Source: Candidatus Izemoplasma sp.
Lineage (GTDB): Bacteria > Bacillota_I > Bacilli_A > Izemoplasmatales > Izemoplasmataceae
NCBI GenBank assembly: GCA_021736285.1
Contig: JAIPGE010000008.1
Coordinates: forward strand, 1-18,885
Length of the DNA: 18,885 bases
Direction: 5' to 3'
In this document: positions 1 through 8,872 of the stretch, in pieces
How the letters are laid out: every line of letters starts with the position of its first letter
Numbering within the stretch: the stretch's first letter is position 1
Notes under the pieces: model-generated
What the model saw: the letters and a program-made list of their open reading frames with translations, nothing else
Databases searched by the model: none
What the model was told of the DNA's origin: nothing
Program-made: the position numbers and the translations under genes

Positions 1-2644
1 CTGTTGAGGCAGTATCGTGAACGACAACCCAGTGAATATTTTCATTATTGTATTGGGTTACACCGTCTGGTAATGGATCCATTGGTTCTCCAGGACGAAT
101 GGCATAATATACAGGTACTATTTTTGAATCGTTAATTGCAATATCACCAAAATAGTAACGTGATACACTCTCAGCTCTAGTATCATTGTAATTATATTGG
201 AATCCGTAAGCTACCCATTTATGAATAGTTGAATAGGTTACTTGTTTGGTTGTTAAATAATCTAATAGATTAGTTGTATCAAGTGTTTGGTGAACATCAA
301 CTGTATAATCAACACTGACAGTTGGATCACTATCGAGTGTGGCTGTAAAAGTTACGAGCCCTGGAGCATGTGTTGATACCAATCCATTTGAATCAATCGT
401 AGCAATAGATGCATTGCTGGTAGTAATGGTTGCAGTTTCATCTTGAATCGTATATGGGAACAATTCATAATCTAAAGTAAATGAATCACCAACATAGATT
501 TCATTCATAATCATACTTGGTATTAATTCAATACCAGGTGTTGTGATAATACTAAAGTCATCTTGTGTACGAATACTTGAAACCAAAGCACTTCGGACTT
601 GAATACCAACATTGCCACTGGTTAGTGGGGTAATTTTACCTGTTTGATCAATCATCACAACTTCGGGATCTGTGGTGATGAACTTAATCGGGGCATCTTG
701 TAATTCAAGTGGTAAAATATGATATTCAAATGTATGTGTTTCACCAATCATAATCTCTTCTATTGGATTAGTGATTGTGATTTCAATCGGTAATGTAGGA
801 TCATACGAAGTTTCAGTTAATACAGCTTGCTTGTCTGTATAATAGCCTTCAATATAATATGAATCTACATTAGTAAAATCGGTGATATCCGGTGCTGTGT
901 CTCCCCAATAGTTTAGTGTTAAATCAAACATACTATTCGTATTTGCTGTTACAGCTATGGTATAGTTTTCAAAAATATTAAAGCGAGCGATGGCAAAAAT
1001 ATCTTTTTGATTTCCACCATATTCCAAATCTAGTTGTAACAATGTATCTGCTTGAATTGTATTCCACATTATTTTAATCTCTGTTGTAATATCATATTCT
1101 GTATCGGTGTTAAGTGAAATACCCGTGTTGCTTGATACAATGGTGTTGTCTTTAATTAACAATGTCCCAGCTAATAAGTTATCAATGACAATCGCTGTGT
1201 TGTTTCCAACATCAATGCTGTTGTTTAAAACAGTAACATCAACAACATCTTCTAATGTCATAAATGCGCCATCTGTTAGATCACTTGTAATCACAACAGT
1301 GTTGTTGGTAACTATCAGGCCTTCTATGTTATTCGCATTTAATTCAGCGCCACTTGTAAATATTAGGTTATCCAAAGTGATATGATTGGCATTAATTGTG
1401 ACTTGTCCAGTAAGATTAACACTATCTGTTAATCCCTCAATTATAATATAATCCTGAGTAATTGTGAAGTGATCGTCATAGGTACCCGTTTCAACTAAAA
1501 TCCGTGTTCCTTCTGTGGCAGATTGTATTGCTGTTACAAAATCATTAAATAAATTCACACCATACACCAATTCAATCCCATTATAATCATAAGTATCAGT
1601 TGCTGTGATTGAGGCATCAATCACCATCACATCTACCACATTGATTGTCATGGTATCCGCAATACTATCATCTAATACACTTTTAGCAATAAGTGATGCA
1701 CTACCTGCAGAAACTGCTGTTACCAGACCTGTTTCATCAACTGTTAAGATGTCTTCATTGCTGCTTTCCCACGTGACTTCTTCATAAGCTCCGACAGGTG
1801 ATGGCGTAATAGCATATGTGGTTTCAATTCCTGTAACCAAATTTGTTGGTCCTTCAATAATAATTTCTTCAGTATATTTATAAACAGTTACGGTGATATT
1901 TGTGCTTGTAGCGTTATCATAAGTAGAGGTAACGATAATGGTTGCTTCTCCAAATCCAATAGCCGTTAACTCCCCTGTTTCATCAACTGTTACAACGTTG
2001 CTATCACTTGTTTGATAACTTACATTATCATTTGATGTTACGGATAGTGTTTCAGTGTCACCAACAACCATCACATAATAATCATTGTCTGTTGAAAGTT
2101 CAATTAATTTATCAATTGTAACAGTAATAGCAAGTTGTGTCTCGGGATCATATACTGATGTGACTGTAATTGTGGCTGTTCCTTCTTCTTTCGCAGTAAT
2201 TAATCCTGTTTCTGAAACAACCAAAATATCGGTATTATTTGATTGATATGTGACATCTGCATTCGAATCAATTACTAACTGATGGGTATCTTCTGTAGTC
2301 ATTGTTAATGTATCGTCTTCAGATGTTAATGTAATGAATTTTCTAACATTGATATCGATTTCTAATGTTACCGAATCATCTGTTTTAGATGTTACTATAA
2401 CCGTTGTTTCTCCTTCTGCGATAGCTTCAATAAGACCCGATTCAGAAACACTAGCCACACTTGAATCAGAGACTGTATAATTAAGTCCAGACGTATCGTT
2501 GGTATCTAATGTAAGTGTATAGGTTTCTCCTTCTACAATGGTGATTTCATCGATGTTACTTATCAGTGTTATAACTTCTTTCTCACATCCTGTAATTACA
2601 AGTCCAATCAATAAAAGTAATCCCAATAAAATTAATTTTTTCAT
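1..2644 (-). CDS. Large lipoprotein: Ig-like repeats, beta-helix and probable C-terminal amidase (3' end cut by window edge)
   Basis: I translated this by eye: the frame is open from an ATG at 2644 to the left edge, giving 881 residues and no stop. An AAAGGAGA ribosome site lies upstream, and the ATG overlaps the stop of the preceding hydrolase gene by 4 nt (ATGA). Residues 1-20 form a lipoprotein signal ending in V-I-T-G-C with C20 as the lipidated cysteine. Residues about 25-350 hold about four Ig-like (Big_2) units, recognisable by repeats such as VSETGLITA and VDETGELTA. Residues about 355-585 look like a right-handed beta-helix, with many N-N-T/I turns and an LNYWGD motif. Two or more further Ig-like units follow. 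The last visible residues, HWVVVHDTAS, match the start of the zinc amidase (Amidase_2) fold, where this His binds zinc. The inferred role is an exported N-acetylmuramoyl-L-alanine amidase that removes stem peptides from peptidoglycan. The lipoprotein and Ig-like calls are firm; the amidase call rests on one motif and context. Confidence 0.75.
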   Translation of the reverse strand, partial: MKKLILLGLLLLIGLVITGCEKEVITLISNIDEITIVEGETYTLTLDTNDTSGLNYTVSDSSVASVSESGLIEAIAEGETTVIVTSKTDDSVTLEIDINVRKFITLTSEDDTLTMTTEDTHQLVIDSNADVTYQSNNTDILVVSETGLITAKEEGTATITVTSVYDPETQLAITVTIDKLIELSTDNDYYVMVVGDTETLSVTSNDNVSYQTSDSNVVTVDETGELTAIGFGEATIIVTSTYDNATSTNITVTVYKYTEEIIIEGPTNLVTGIETTYAITPSPVGAYEEVTWESSNEDILTVDETGLVTAVSAGSASLIAKSVLDDSIADTMTINVVDVMVIDASITATDTYDYNGIELVYGVNLFNDFVTAIQSATEGTRILVETGTYDDHFTITQDYIIIEGLTDSVNLTGQVTINANHITLDNLIFTSGAELNANNIEGLIVTNNTVVITSDLTDGAFMTLEDVVDVTVLNNSIDVGNNTAIVIDNLLAGTLLIKDNTIVSSNTGISLNTDTEYDITTEIKIMWNTIQADTLLQLDLEYGGNQKDIFAIARFNIFENYTIAVTANTNSMFDLTLNYWGDTAPDITDFTNVDSYYIEGYYTDKQAVLTETSYDPTLPIEITITNPIEEIMIGETHTFEYHILPLELQDAPIKFITTDPEVVMIDQTGKITPLTSGNVGIQVRSALVSSIRTQDDFSIITTPGIELIPSMIMNEIYVGDSFTLDYELFPYTIQDETATITTSNASIATIDSNGLVSTHAPGLVTFTATLDSDPTVSVDYTVDVHQTLDTTNLLDYLTTKQVTYSTIHKWVAYGFQYNYNDTRAESVSRYYFGDIAINDSKIVPVYYAIRPGEPMDPLPDGVTQYNNENIHWVVVHDTAST

Positions 2645-3693
2645 TTTTTTGTCTCCTTTTTTAACATGATTATATTGCCTATTTTATTACGATAATGAAT
2701 GATCTTATTGTTTTCACGTTTTGGATGTACTGCATTACTCAACATCACAAATCCAATGCCCTTGTTGCGATCAATCCACATATTACATCCCGTAAATCCG
2801 GTATGAACAATGGTGTCTTTGACACTTACATAATCTCCCGCTGTCCCGCCTTTTGTAGGTTTATCCCAACCCAAAGCTCGAATCAGTTGATTACCATTTT
2901 TTAAATAATCTGTAACCTGCGTTTCAAAAAGTAAATCAACAGTCTTTTTTTGTAATATTTTCTCATCATTAATGAGTAAACTAAAAATAAATTTACCGAT
3001 ATCTTCAACTGTACTAAACAATCCTGCATGACCACTTAATCCATTCATCGCAAAGGCTTTTTCATCATGAACTTGGCCTTGTAACAAACCTTGATACACA
3101 GTATCATTACGGTATTCAGTTGGGGCACATAATGTTTTTTGAGGTCGGTAACTCGTGTGTGCCATATCAAGTGGTTTAAATATAACTTTATGGGCATAAT
3201 GTTCAAGAGATGTTTGAGTTATTTTTTCAACCATGAGTCCTAACAACAGGAAGCCGATATCGCTGTAAATAATATGCTTTCCTACAGGATTAATAAGTTC
3301 AAATCCATATATCTGTTCAATGACATCATCGCGATTCCTTAGTGTATATGCTTTTGGAATATCTGCGGGTAACCCTGATGTATGGGTTAATAGATGTTTA
3401 ACAGTAATAGTTTGATGTTGAAATCGTGGCAATATTTCAGATACATTAGTATTTAGTGTTAGTTGATTATTTTCGATTAATTTCATAATCATTGTTGTTG
3501 TACTAATAACCTTCGTTAATGAAGCAACATCATAGATAATCGTGTTCTCTATTGGTACCTTGTTGGGATACGTTTGTTTGTATCCAATATACGCCTTTTC
3601 AATTTTGCCGGTTCGATCAATGATTAAATAGCCAACGCCAGGAAAATCATGGTTATCAACACCTTGTTGCAATAAGTCATTAATTAATTTCAT
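2641..3693 (-). CDS. AmiE/EstB-like serine hydrolase of the beta-lactamase (class C) family
   Basis: A 350-residue protein of the serine beta-lactamase/penicillin-binding fold. The nucleophile motif S-x-x-K is S58-L-T-K61, the second motif is Y144-S-D146 in place of the usual Y-x-N, and the third is H298-T-G300. The GHAGLFST stretch near residue 222 and VHTGFTGC near 297 are typical of the group holding Bacillus AmiE, an N-acetylmuramoyl-L-alanine amidase, and related esterases. No signal peptide is visible, so it appears cytoplasmic, unlike secreted AmiE. Its ATG overlaps the stop of the upstream surface GHL10 gene by 4 nt, and its own stop overlaps the next start by 4 nt, so it is translationally coupled on both sides. 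By context it may strip peptide or an ester-linked group from imported muropeptides. The family also contains esterases and D-aminopeptidases, so the substrate is not settled. Confidence 0.85.
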   Translation of the reverse strand: MKLINDLLQQGVDNHDFPGVGYLIIDRTGKIEKAYIGYKQTYPNKVPIENTIIYDVASLTKVISTTTMIMKLIENNQLTLNTNVSEILPRFQHQTITVKHLLTHTSGLPADIPKAYTLRNRDDVIEQIYGFELINPVGKHIIYSDIGFLLLGLMVEKITQTSLEHYAHKVIFKPLDMAHTSYRPQKTLCAPTEYRNDTVYQGLLQGQVHDEKAFAMNGLSGHAGLFSTVEDIGKFIFSLLINDEKILQKKTVDLLFETQVTDYLKNGNQLIRALGWDKPTKGGTAGDYVSVKDTIVHTGFTGCNMWIDRNKGIGFVMLSNAVHPKRENNKIIHYRNKIGNIIMLKKETKK

Positions 3694-6600
3694 ATCTTAA
3701 AAATCATCTTTCTAAAGAAAAACAATACGCCACCTAATACTGTGGCACTTCCCACACTAATTGCGACAACAATACCTGTGCTTAAGCCCTCTTCTTCAAT
3801 AAGTTGACAGCCACCTTCAATTGGTTCGTACCCTTCTGGGCATGTTGGTTCTTCAACATCTTCAATACAAGCACCATCTTCTTCGTGATACCCTAGGTCA
3901 CATATCAATTCATCTTCAACACAGTTACCCTCTTCTTCATGATAGCCTGGGTCACATATCAGTTCATCTTCAACACAAACACCATCTTCTTCGTGATATC
4001 CTGAATCACAGACAAGTGGTACTTCTTTTTCAACGTTACTTTCCCAAGGGAAAGTCGCATATTCAGTCCAATAATAGTGGTTCAATCGATCGATTGCTTG
4101 AACCACTTCAGGGTCTGTGCTGAGCAATGTGTTATAAGTAAAGAATGAACTTCCTATCACACTATCATATTGTGAAATATAGCGTAATTGTTCTAATAAT
4201 TCATTGTCGTTGTCCCAACTGTCATCGTCATAACGATAAAACCCATGTCCAATGATTAAATCAACATTATTTGCATTGGTTAGATTTGCCCACCAGTCAA
4301 CGAGATCAGCAAACGGTGCAGCACTGTGGTCAAATTCCCAGTAAAGTTGAGGAAGAATATAGTGGACCCATCCTTCTTCGACCCACTTTTTAGAGTCTGC
4401 GTACTGGTCACTATATGATTGAAGTGCATATGAGGCCGTGTTTGAGCCTTCAGTCCCACCAGATTGCCAGATGCCAAATGGACTAATCCCAAACATAATT
4501 GTTTTATTTTCTTCTAAGTTATAAGTTTCAATAAGTTCATAAACTTCTCTAATAACAGTATTAATATTTTCTCGTCGCCAATCATCTAGTGTCTGATTTG
4601 CTTCTTTGGTATTATTGTATAATGTCTCATCTGCGCTTGTTGGAATACCACCATAACTATAAAAGTAATCATCAAAGTGGATACCATCGATATCATAGCG
4701 ACTAATCAATTCTTGAATCACATTTTGAATATAGATTTGAACCTGGCGTTCTCCAGGATTTAAAATGAGTTTACCCGCATTGTCTTGGATGACAAACTCA
4801 GGATGTTCTTTAGCAAAGTTTTCATTGTGCAATGTGGCCAGTTGTGTTGCTTTACTGTCCGTCCCAGAAGAGACACGATAGGGATTTAACCATGCGTGAA
4901 ATTCAATTCCACGACGATGACTTTCTTCAATAAAGAAAGCAAGGATGTCCCATCCTGGATCAACGCCTTCTGTGCCAGTTAAATATCTACTCCACGGTGC
5001 ATAACTCGAATCATAAAAAGCATCATTCATTGGTCGAACTTGAAAAAATATTGTATTAAAATTGTTTTGTTCAATCGTGTCTAACATATCAATAATAGCT
5101 TGTTTATATTGTGTTTCAGTAGTGTATAATCCAATATCTATATTCGATACTGTTGCAATCCAAATCGCCCGGATTTCTTCTGTTTTTTCAGTGTATTCAG
5201 TTGGCAATTCAATTGGCGTATCTGTGTTATAATACGTTACGATTTGCCCATCTCTGATGACATATAGATTATCTTCAGTTGCAGGTAATTGCAAACGGAT
5301 TAGTTCACTGGTTACATCACTCTCATTTAATGCTTGGTCTCGCGTTTTATATTCGAGCGTATAATTGGCTGTGAAAAGAAGATCTATAGGCTCTATATAT
5401 AATGTCCAACTACTCCACGTACTGCCATTGTGTAATCGATAATAAATATCGGCAGTGGTTTCTTCCGTGGTCAGGGTTAAAGTGGTTTCGCTTGTATAGT
5501 AACGACTGCCATCATAATCCCCGGTAACAGTTAATGTTGGCACATTTGGCACTGTGTTATCAATGGTAAAGATATCACTATATTCGTCAGCACAAGCATC
5601 GTCATTTTTGTAATAGATGGTATGTGCGCCTTCTGTTGTGACGTCAATCGGGGTGGTATATGAGTGCCAGGTCCCATCATCTAGTTTATACAAGACAGTT
5701 GTATCGCTGGTTAAGGTAATTGTTACTGATTGATAATTTGGCGGATTTCCGACTCCAGTAATGTCGATCAAAGGTGCATCATAACATGCTTCTTGTAATG
5801 TTACACTCAATGTCGTTTCTTCACTTTCAGTCCCTCGACTATCGATTGTTTTAGCAACAATGTAATATGACCCGGTATCATTTAGGGTAATCGGTTCAGT
5901 GTAGAGTTGAAATTCTCCAACACTGCCATGATTTATTTTAACGTAAATATCTTCAGTTGCTGTGATGGTGATGGTGCTTCCCAGAACATAATTATCATCA
6001 ATCATTGAACCCGTTATATCAATCACTGGTACATCTGTATTTTGATATTGAATTGGAATATTTATTGATGAGACACTGCTTTCGGTTGTGCCGTCATGTG
6101 TTTTATAATACAACACATGACCCAACTCTCCTGTAACATTAATCGGACTTGAATATAATGTCCATATACCATCATCTAGTCGATAGTATATATCATCTAC
6201 TGCACTAAGTGTCACTGTTACATCATCGGTGTAAATATTGCCATTCAATGGCCCATCAATGGTAACATCAACATCAGGATTATTGTTATCCCAAACATTA
6301 AGTGGTGTTGTTGTCCAGTTGTTTGTTTCGACATATTGCATATGCGCATGGTCTAGAAAAGCAGCGCTATACATTACTTCACCTTTTATTTCGGGATGTT
6401 TTTGATTGTATCTTAGTTGTTCACTAATTGCTTCAGTTGGCCATCCAGATGAACTCGCAGCTGATGGCGCATGACCGATGAAAACATCAACACCAGTTCC
6501 TCTAGCGATACTGGCCCACCAATCCACTACATCAGCATATGGTGCAGTTGAGTGTGTGAAATCCCAATATACTTGTGGATTAATATAATCTAACCAACCT

Positions 6601-7613
6601 TCTTCAACCCATTTCTTTGAGTCAGCAAACTGTTGGATATAAGATGATAAGTTAGTTGGTCCAGTATTACTACCACCTTCTAGGTATTGTGCATACCCTT
6701 CAATGCCACTACCCCATAGTCCAAAGGGACTAATTCCAAACTCAACTGTTTTACCTGCTGAACTATTATGGTTACCAACAACGGTGTGAACACCTTGAAC
6801 AACATCATTCACATTTTCACGACGCCAATCTTCAATTGTTTGACCCACTAATTTATAACTATTATAGGTGTCTGTATCTGAACTTATACCACTATAGGGA
6901 TAAAAGTAGTCATCAAAATGAATCCCATCAACATCATAGTTGGTCATAATTTCAGCAACAACATCTTGAATATATTGTTTAACAGCTGGTTCCCCAGGGT
7001 TTAGAATAAGTGGTGTTCTACCGTGAGAATCGACGTCACCACTGACAACCATATCGGGATTTTGCTTGGCCCAATTATCTTCATGGAGTGAATTAAGATA
7101 CGTTGTTTTATCACTGGTGGTATTTGCGACGCGATAAGGGTTCATCCACGCATGAAATTCAATCCCATTATTATGTGCTGTGGTAATCATCCATGACAAA
7201 ACATCCCATCCAGGATCGCTTCCTTCTGTACCTGTCAAATAACGACTCCACGGCGCATATGCGCTGTCATAAAATGCATCATTCAATGGTCTAACTTGAA
7301 ACAACATCGCATTCATATTACTCTCTAGGACTTCATTAATAAGATCCAAAAATGCCGTTTTATATTGTGTTTCACTGGTATGTACTGGCATATTTAAGTT
7401 GTATACCGTTGCGACCCAAACCCCACGAAACTCTGTAGACTTTTCTGTATATGTGGTAGGAATCATCACTTCTTCTGTTGACCAAAAATGCTTGACAGAT
7501 GATCCATCTCTCATGAGTGGTTCTAATGTCAATTCAGCATTGACTGGGTGTATAAATGGTAATGTGATAAGGATAAATAAAAGCATAATCCATAATTTAT
7601 AAAATGATTTCAT
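3690..7613 (-). CDS. Surface-anchored protein with two GHL10 (DUF187, DigH/YngK-like) glycoside hydrolase domains
   Basis: A 1307-residue exported protein. Residues 1-26 are a signal peptide ending VNA. Two GHL10 modules lie at about 60-440 and 830-1190. Both keep FRGVWVAT or IRAIWIATV at the start, QVRPxNDAFYDS, EFHAWxNPYRV, DGIHFDDYFY (near residues 233 and 978), GISPFG and PQxYWxF, so both look active. Between them lie four Ig-like repeats of about 80-90 residues with motifs like YYRLDDGIW-LY-SPI, as in OmpL47 or chitobiase C-terminal domains. After module 2 comes a cysteine-repeat stalk (about 1200-1275) and then a single membrane helix (about 1280-1303) with a basic tail and no LPxTG. 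E. coli DigH, a GHL10 enzyme, cuts peptidoglycan glycans lacking stem peptides; this is the suggested activity. Its ATG has no Shine-Dalgarno sequence of its own and follows a hairpin. Confidence 0.9.
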   Translation of the reverse strand: MKSFYKLWIMLLFILITLPFIHPVNAELTLEPLMRDGSSVKHFWSTEEVMIPTTYTEKSTEFRGVWVATVYNLNMPVHTSETQYKTAFLDLINEVLESNMNAMLFQVRPLNDAFYDSAYAPWSRYLTGTEGSDPGWDVLSWMITTAHNNGIEFHAWMNPYRVANTTSDKTTYLNSLHEDNWAKQNPDMVVSGDVDSHGRTPLILNPGEPAVKQYIQDVVAEIMTNYDVDGIHFDDYFYPYSGISSDTDTYNSYKLVGQTIEDWRRENVNDVVQGVHTVVGNHNSSAGKTVEFGISPFGLWGSGIEGYAQYLEGGSNTGPTNLSSYIQQFADSKKWVEEGWLDYINPQVYWDFTHSTAPYADVVDWWASIARGTGVDVFIGHAPSAASSSGWPTEAISEQLRYNQKHPEIKGEVMYSAAFLDHAHMQYVETNNWTTTPLNVWDNNNPDVDVTIDGPLNGNIYTDDVTVTLSAVDDIYYRLDDGIWTLYSSPINVTGELGHVLYYKTHDGTTESSVSSINIPIQYQNTDVPVIDITGSMIDDNYVLGSTITITATEDIYVKINHGSVGEFQLYTEPITLNDTGSYYIVAKTIDSRGTESEETTLSVTLQEACYDAPLIDITGVGNPPNYQSVTITLTSDTTVLYKLDDGTWHSYTTPIDVTTEGAHTIYYKNDDACADEYSDIFTIDNTVPNVPTLTVTGDYDGSRYYTSETTLTLTTEETTADIYYRLHNGSTWSSWTLYIEPIDLLFTANYTLEYKTRDQALNESDVTSELIRLQLPATEDNLYVIRDGQIVTYYNTDTPIELPTEYTEKTEEIRAIWIATVSNIDIGLYTTETQYKQAIIDMLDTIEQNNFNTIFFQVRPMNDAFYDSSYAPWSRYLTGTEGVDPGWDILAFFIEESHRRGIEFHAWLNPYRVSSGTDSKATQLATLHNENFAKEHPEFVIQDNAGKLILNPGERQVQIYIQNVIQELISRYDIDGIHFDDYFYSYGGIPTSADETLYNNTKEANQTLDDWRRENINTVIREVYELIETYNLEENKTIMFGISPFGIWQSGGTEGSNTASYALQSYSDQYADSKKWVEEGWVHYILPQLYWEFDHSAAPFADLVDWWANLTNANNVDLIIGHGFYRYDDDSWDNDNELLEQLRYISQYDSVIGSSFFTYNTLLSTDPEVVQAIDRLNHYYWTEYATFPWESNVEKEVPLVCDSGYHEEDGVCVEDELICDPGYHEEEGNCVEDELICDLGYHEEDGACIEDVEEPTCPEGYEPIEGGCQLIEEEGLSTGIVVAISVGSATVLGGVLFFFRKMIFKI
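3849..4010 (-). repeat. Three 54-bp in-frame tandem repeats encoding a cysteine-repeat stalk
   Basis: Three consecutive 54-bp units begin at 4010, 3956 and 3902 (reading leftwards). Each encodes 18 residues of the pattern C-D-x-G-Y-H-E-E-x-G-x-C-x-E-D. A fourth, diverged unit (CPEGYEPIEGGC) follows. The acidic, two-cysteine units sit between the second GHL10 domain and the membrane helix, so they probably form a spacer that holds the enzyme off the membrane. Near identity of the units at DNA level suggests recent duplication or copy-number slippage. Confidence 0.85.
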
Positions 7614-7622
7614 AAGTTATGC

Positions 7623-7657
7623 GTATACTCAATGGTTAGTGTAATGGTTGAGCATAC
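7623..7657 (-). promoter_or_regulatory. Intergenic RNA hairpin between the two GHL10 genes
   Basis: In the minus-strand RNA, GUAUGCUCAA (7657-7648) pairs over 10 bp with UUGAGUAUAC (7632-7623), including one G-U pair, around a 15-nt loop. On the opposite strand that pair is an A-C mismatch, so the structure is better in the transcribed strand. There is no U-tract, so it is not an ordinary terminator. It lies between a good ribosome site (AAAGGA, 7668-7663) and the ATG of the 1307-residue gene at 7613. It may adjust expression of the surface enzyme or mark an RNA processing point. Confidence 0.5.
7629..7655 (-). other. Possible 8-codon leader reading frame
   Basis: The only strong Shine-Dalgarno sequence in this gap (AAAGGA, 7668-7663) is 7 nt before ATG at 7655, which opens a frame reading MLNHYTNH and stops at TGA 7631-7629. 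The stop is 15 nt before the ATG of the large surface protein, which has no ribosome site of its own. This arrangement would fit re-initiation. It may equally be chance, given the short length. Confidence 0.25.
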
Positions 7658-7669
7658 TTCCGTCCTTTC

Positions 7670-8872
7670 TTAAGTATTACTCTTCAGTAATAGTTTTTTT
7701 AATGCTTGCATACCATCATATGCTTTATCTTTGTCTATAAATGTTTTATACGTGAAAAAGACATTGCCTGAAACCTCATCTTTTTGATTTGCGTATTTGA
7801 CTTGGTCTACAATTTCAAGTGGGTTTGAAAATTCTCCTTCATTCCCCAAACGATAAGCACCGTGACCTATATATAATTTAGTTGATGTCGCTTTACAGAC
7901 GTCACACCAAAAATCACAAATATCCGCAAATGGTGCAATATGATGACCAAACTCCCAATAAATTTGCGGTACGATATAATCAACATAGTCACCTTTAATC
8001 CAAGCCAGTGTATCTGCATATTGATTGTAATAACTTTCACTACACTTCGGATCGGTATGACTACCATAATTTTCTTTTGTTTGATTTTTCCAAATACCAA
8101 AGGGACTAATCCCAAAAGCAATTTGTGGCTTTTCTTTTTTAATTGCTTTATAAACTCCTTGCATTGTTTGATTAATATTATCCCGTCTAAAGTCACCCAG
8201 TGTTTTTTCTTGTGCGGAAAATTCATTATGATCATCATATCGATCATCAAGACCACTGTAGGGATAAAAGTAATCATCAAAGTGAATCCCATCAATATCA
8301 TAATTTGTTGTGAGTTCACGCATCGATTCAACGATAAAATCACGTACGTCTTTATCACCAGGATTTAAGATAAGTTTGCCTTTTTTATCTAGCATTATTG
8401 TGTCGGGATGTTGTTTTGCAAAATTCAGGTCATCACATGTTGCTAAGTAGTCTTCAATCGATAATTTGCCATCAAAACTGATTCGGAATGGATTACACCA
8501 AGCGTGTACTTCAATATGTCTTTTGTGCGCTTCTTTAATAATCCAAGCAAATACATCGAAAGGTGGTTTTTTTCCTTCTTCACCTGTAAAAAAACGACTA
8601 TAGGGATTTAGTTTTGAAGCATAGAAAGCATCATTTGTTGTTCTTACTTGAAAGAAAATAGCATTGAGATTATAACGCTGACACGTGTCAAGCATTGTTA
8701 GTACTTGTTGTTTATACGTTGGATCGTCAAGTGTTGGCAAGTCAATATTGGCTACATTACTGACCCACATTGCTCTAAAAGGTTTTTCCTTATACGTATT
8801 TGGAATTGTAACTTGTTTGTTTGTGTTGTAATAATACACTGGTTCTTTATTACTATACTTAACTAATTTCAT
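7670..8872 (-). CDS. Cytoplasmic GHL10 (DUF187) family glycoside hydrolase
   Basis: A 400-residue single-domain GHL10 protein. It opens MKLVKYSNKEPVYYYNT with no signal peptide or membrane helix, so it should act inside the cell. Family motifs are complete: FRAMWVSNVANID (about 32-44), FFQVRTTNDAFY, EVHAWCNPFR, DGIHFDDYFYPYSG (about 199-212), FGISPFGIW and PQIYWEFGHH. It resembles both modules of the 1307-residue surface protein encoded next to it, suggesting duplication with one copy kept inside. AAGGAGCAATC precedes the ATG, which overlaps the GH4 stop by 4 nt. The inferred role is cutting imported glycan fragments before or after phosphorylation. The exact bond cleaved cannot be read from the sequence. 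Confidence 0.88.
   Translation of the reverse strand: MKLVKYSNKEPVYYYNTNKQVTIPNTYKEKPFRAMWVSNVANIDLPTLDDPTYKQQVLTMLDTCQRYNLNAIFFQVRTTNDAFYASKLNPYSRFFTGEEGKKPPFDVFAWIIKEAHKRHIEVHAWCNPFRISFDGKLSIEDYLATCDDLNFAKQHPDTIMLDKKGKLILNPGDKDVRDFIVESMRELTTNYDIDGIHFDDYFYPYSGLDDRYDDHNEFSAQEKTLGDFRRDNINQTMQGVYKAIKKEKPQIAFGISPFGIWKNQTKENYGSHTDPKCSESYYNQYADTLAWIKGDYVDYIVPQIYWEFGHHIAPFADICDFWCDVCKATSTKLYIGHGAYRLGNEGEFSNPLEIVDQVKYANQKDEVSGNVFFTYKTFIDKDKAYDGMQALKKLLLKSNT

Noticed and set aside
1107..1787. Plus-strand open frames of 92 and 60 residues inside the left-edge region
   Set aside because: They lie opposite the long open minus-strand lipoprotein frame, which has clear domain repeats, a lipobox and a ribosome site; the plus frames have low-complexity Val/Thr/Ser-rich translations typical of antisense shadows.
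3821..4123. Plus-strand 100-residue frame with repeated HLL/LGHIS units
   Set aside because: It is the antisense reading of the 54-bp cysteine-stalk repeats in the surface GHL10 gene; the repetition comes from that gene.
7623..7657. Intergenic hairpin as a transcription terminator
   Set aside because: The stem is AU-rich, has a 15-nt loop and no U-tract, and the downstream gene has no visible promoter, so the operon must read through.
7867..8368. Overlapping 163-residue minus and 142-residue plus frames
   Set aside because: Both fall inside the cytoplasmic GHL10 gene, whose catalytic motifs are in the other frame; their Ile/Phe-rich translations match nothing.
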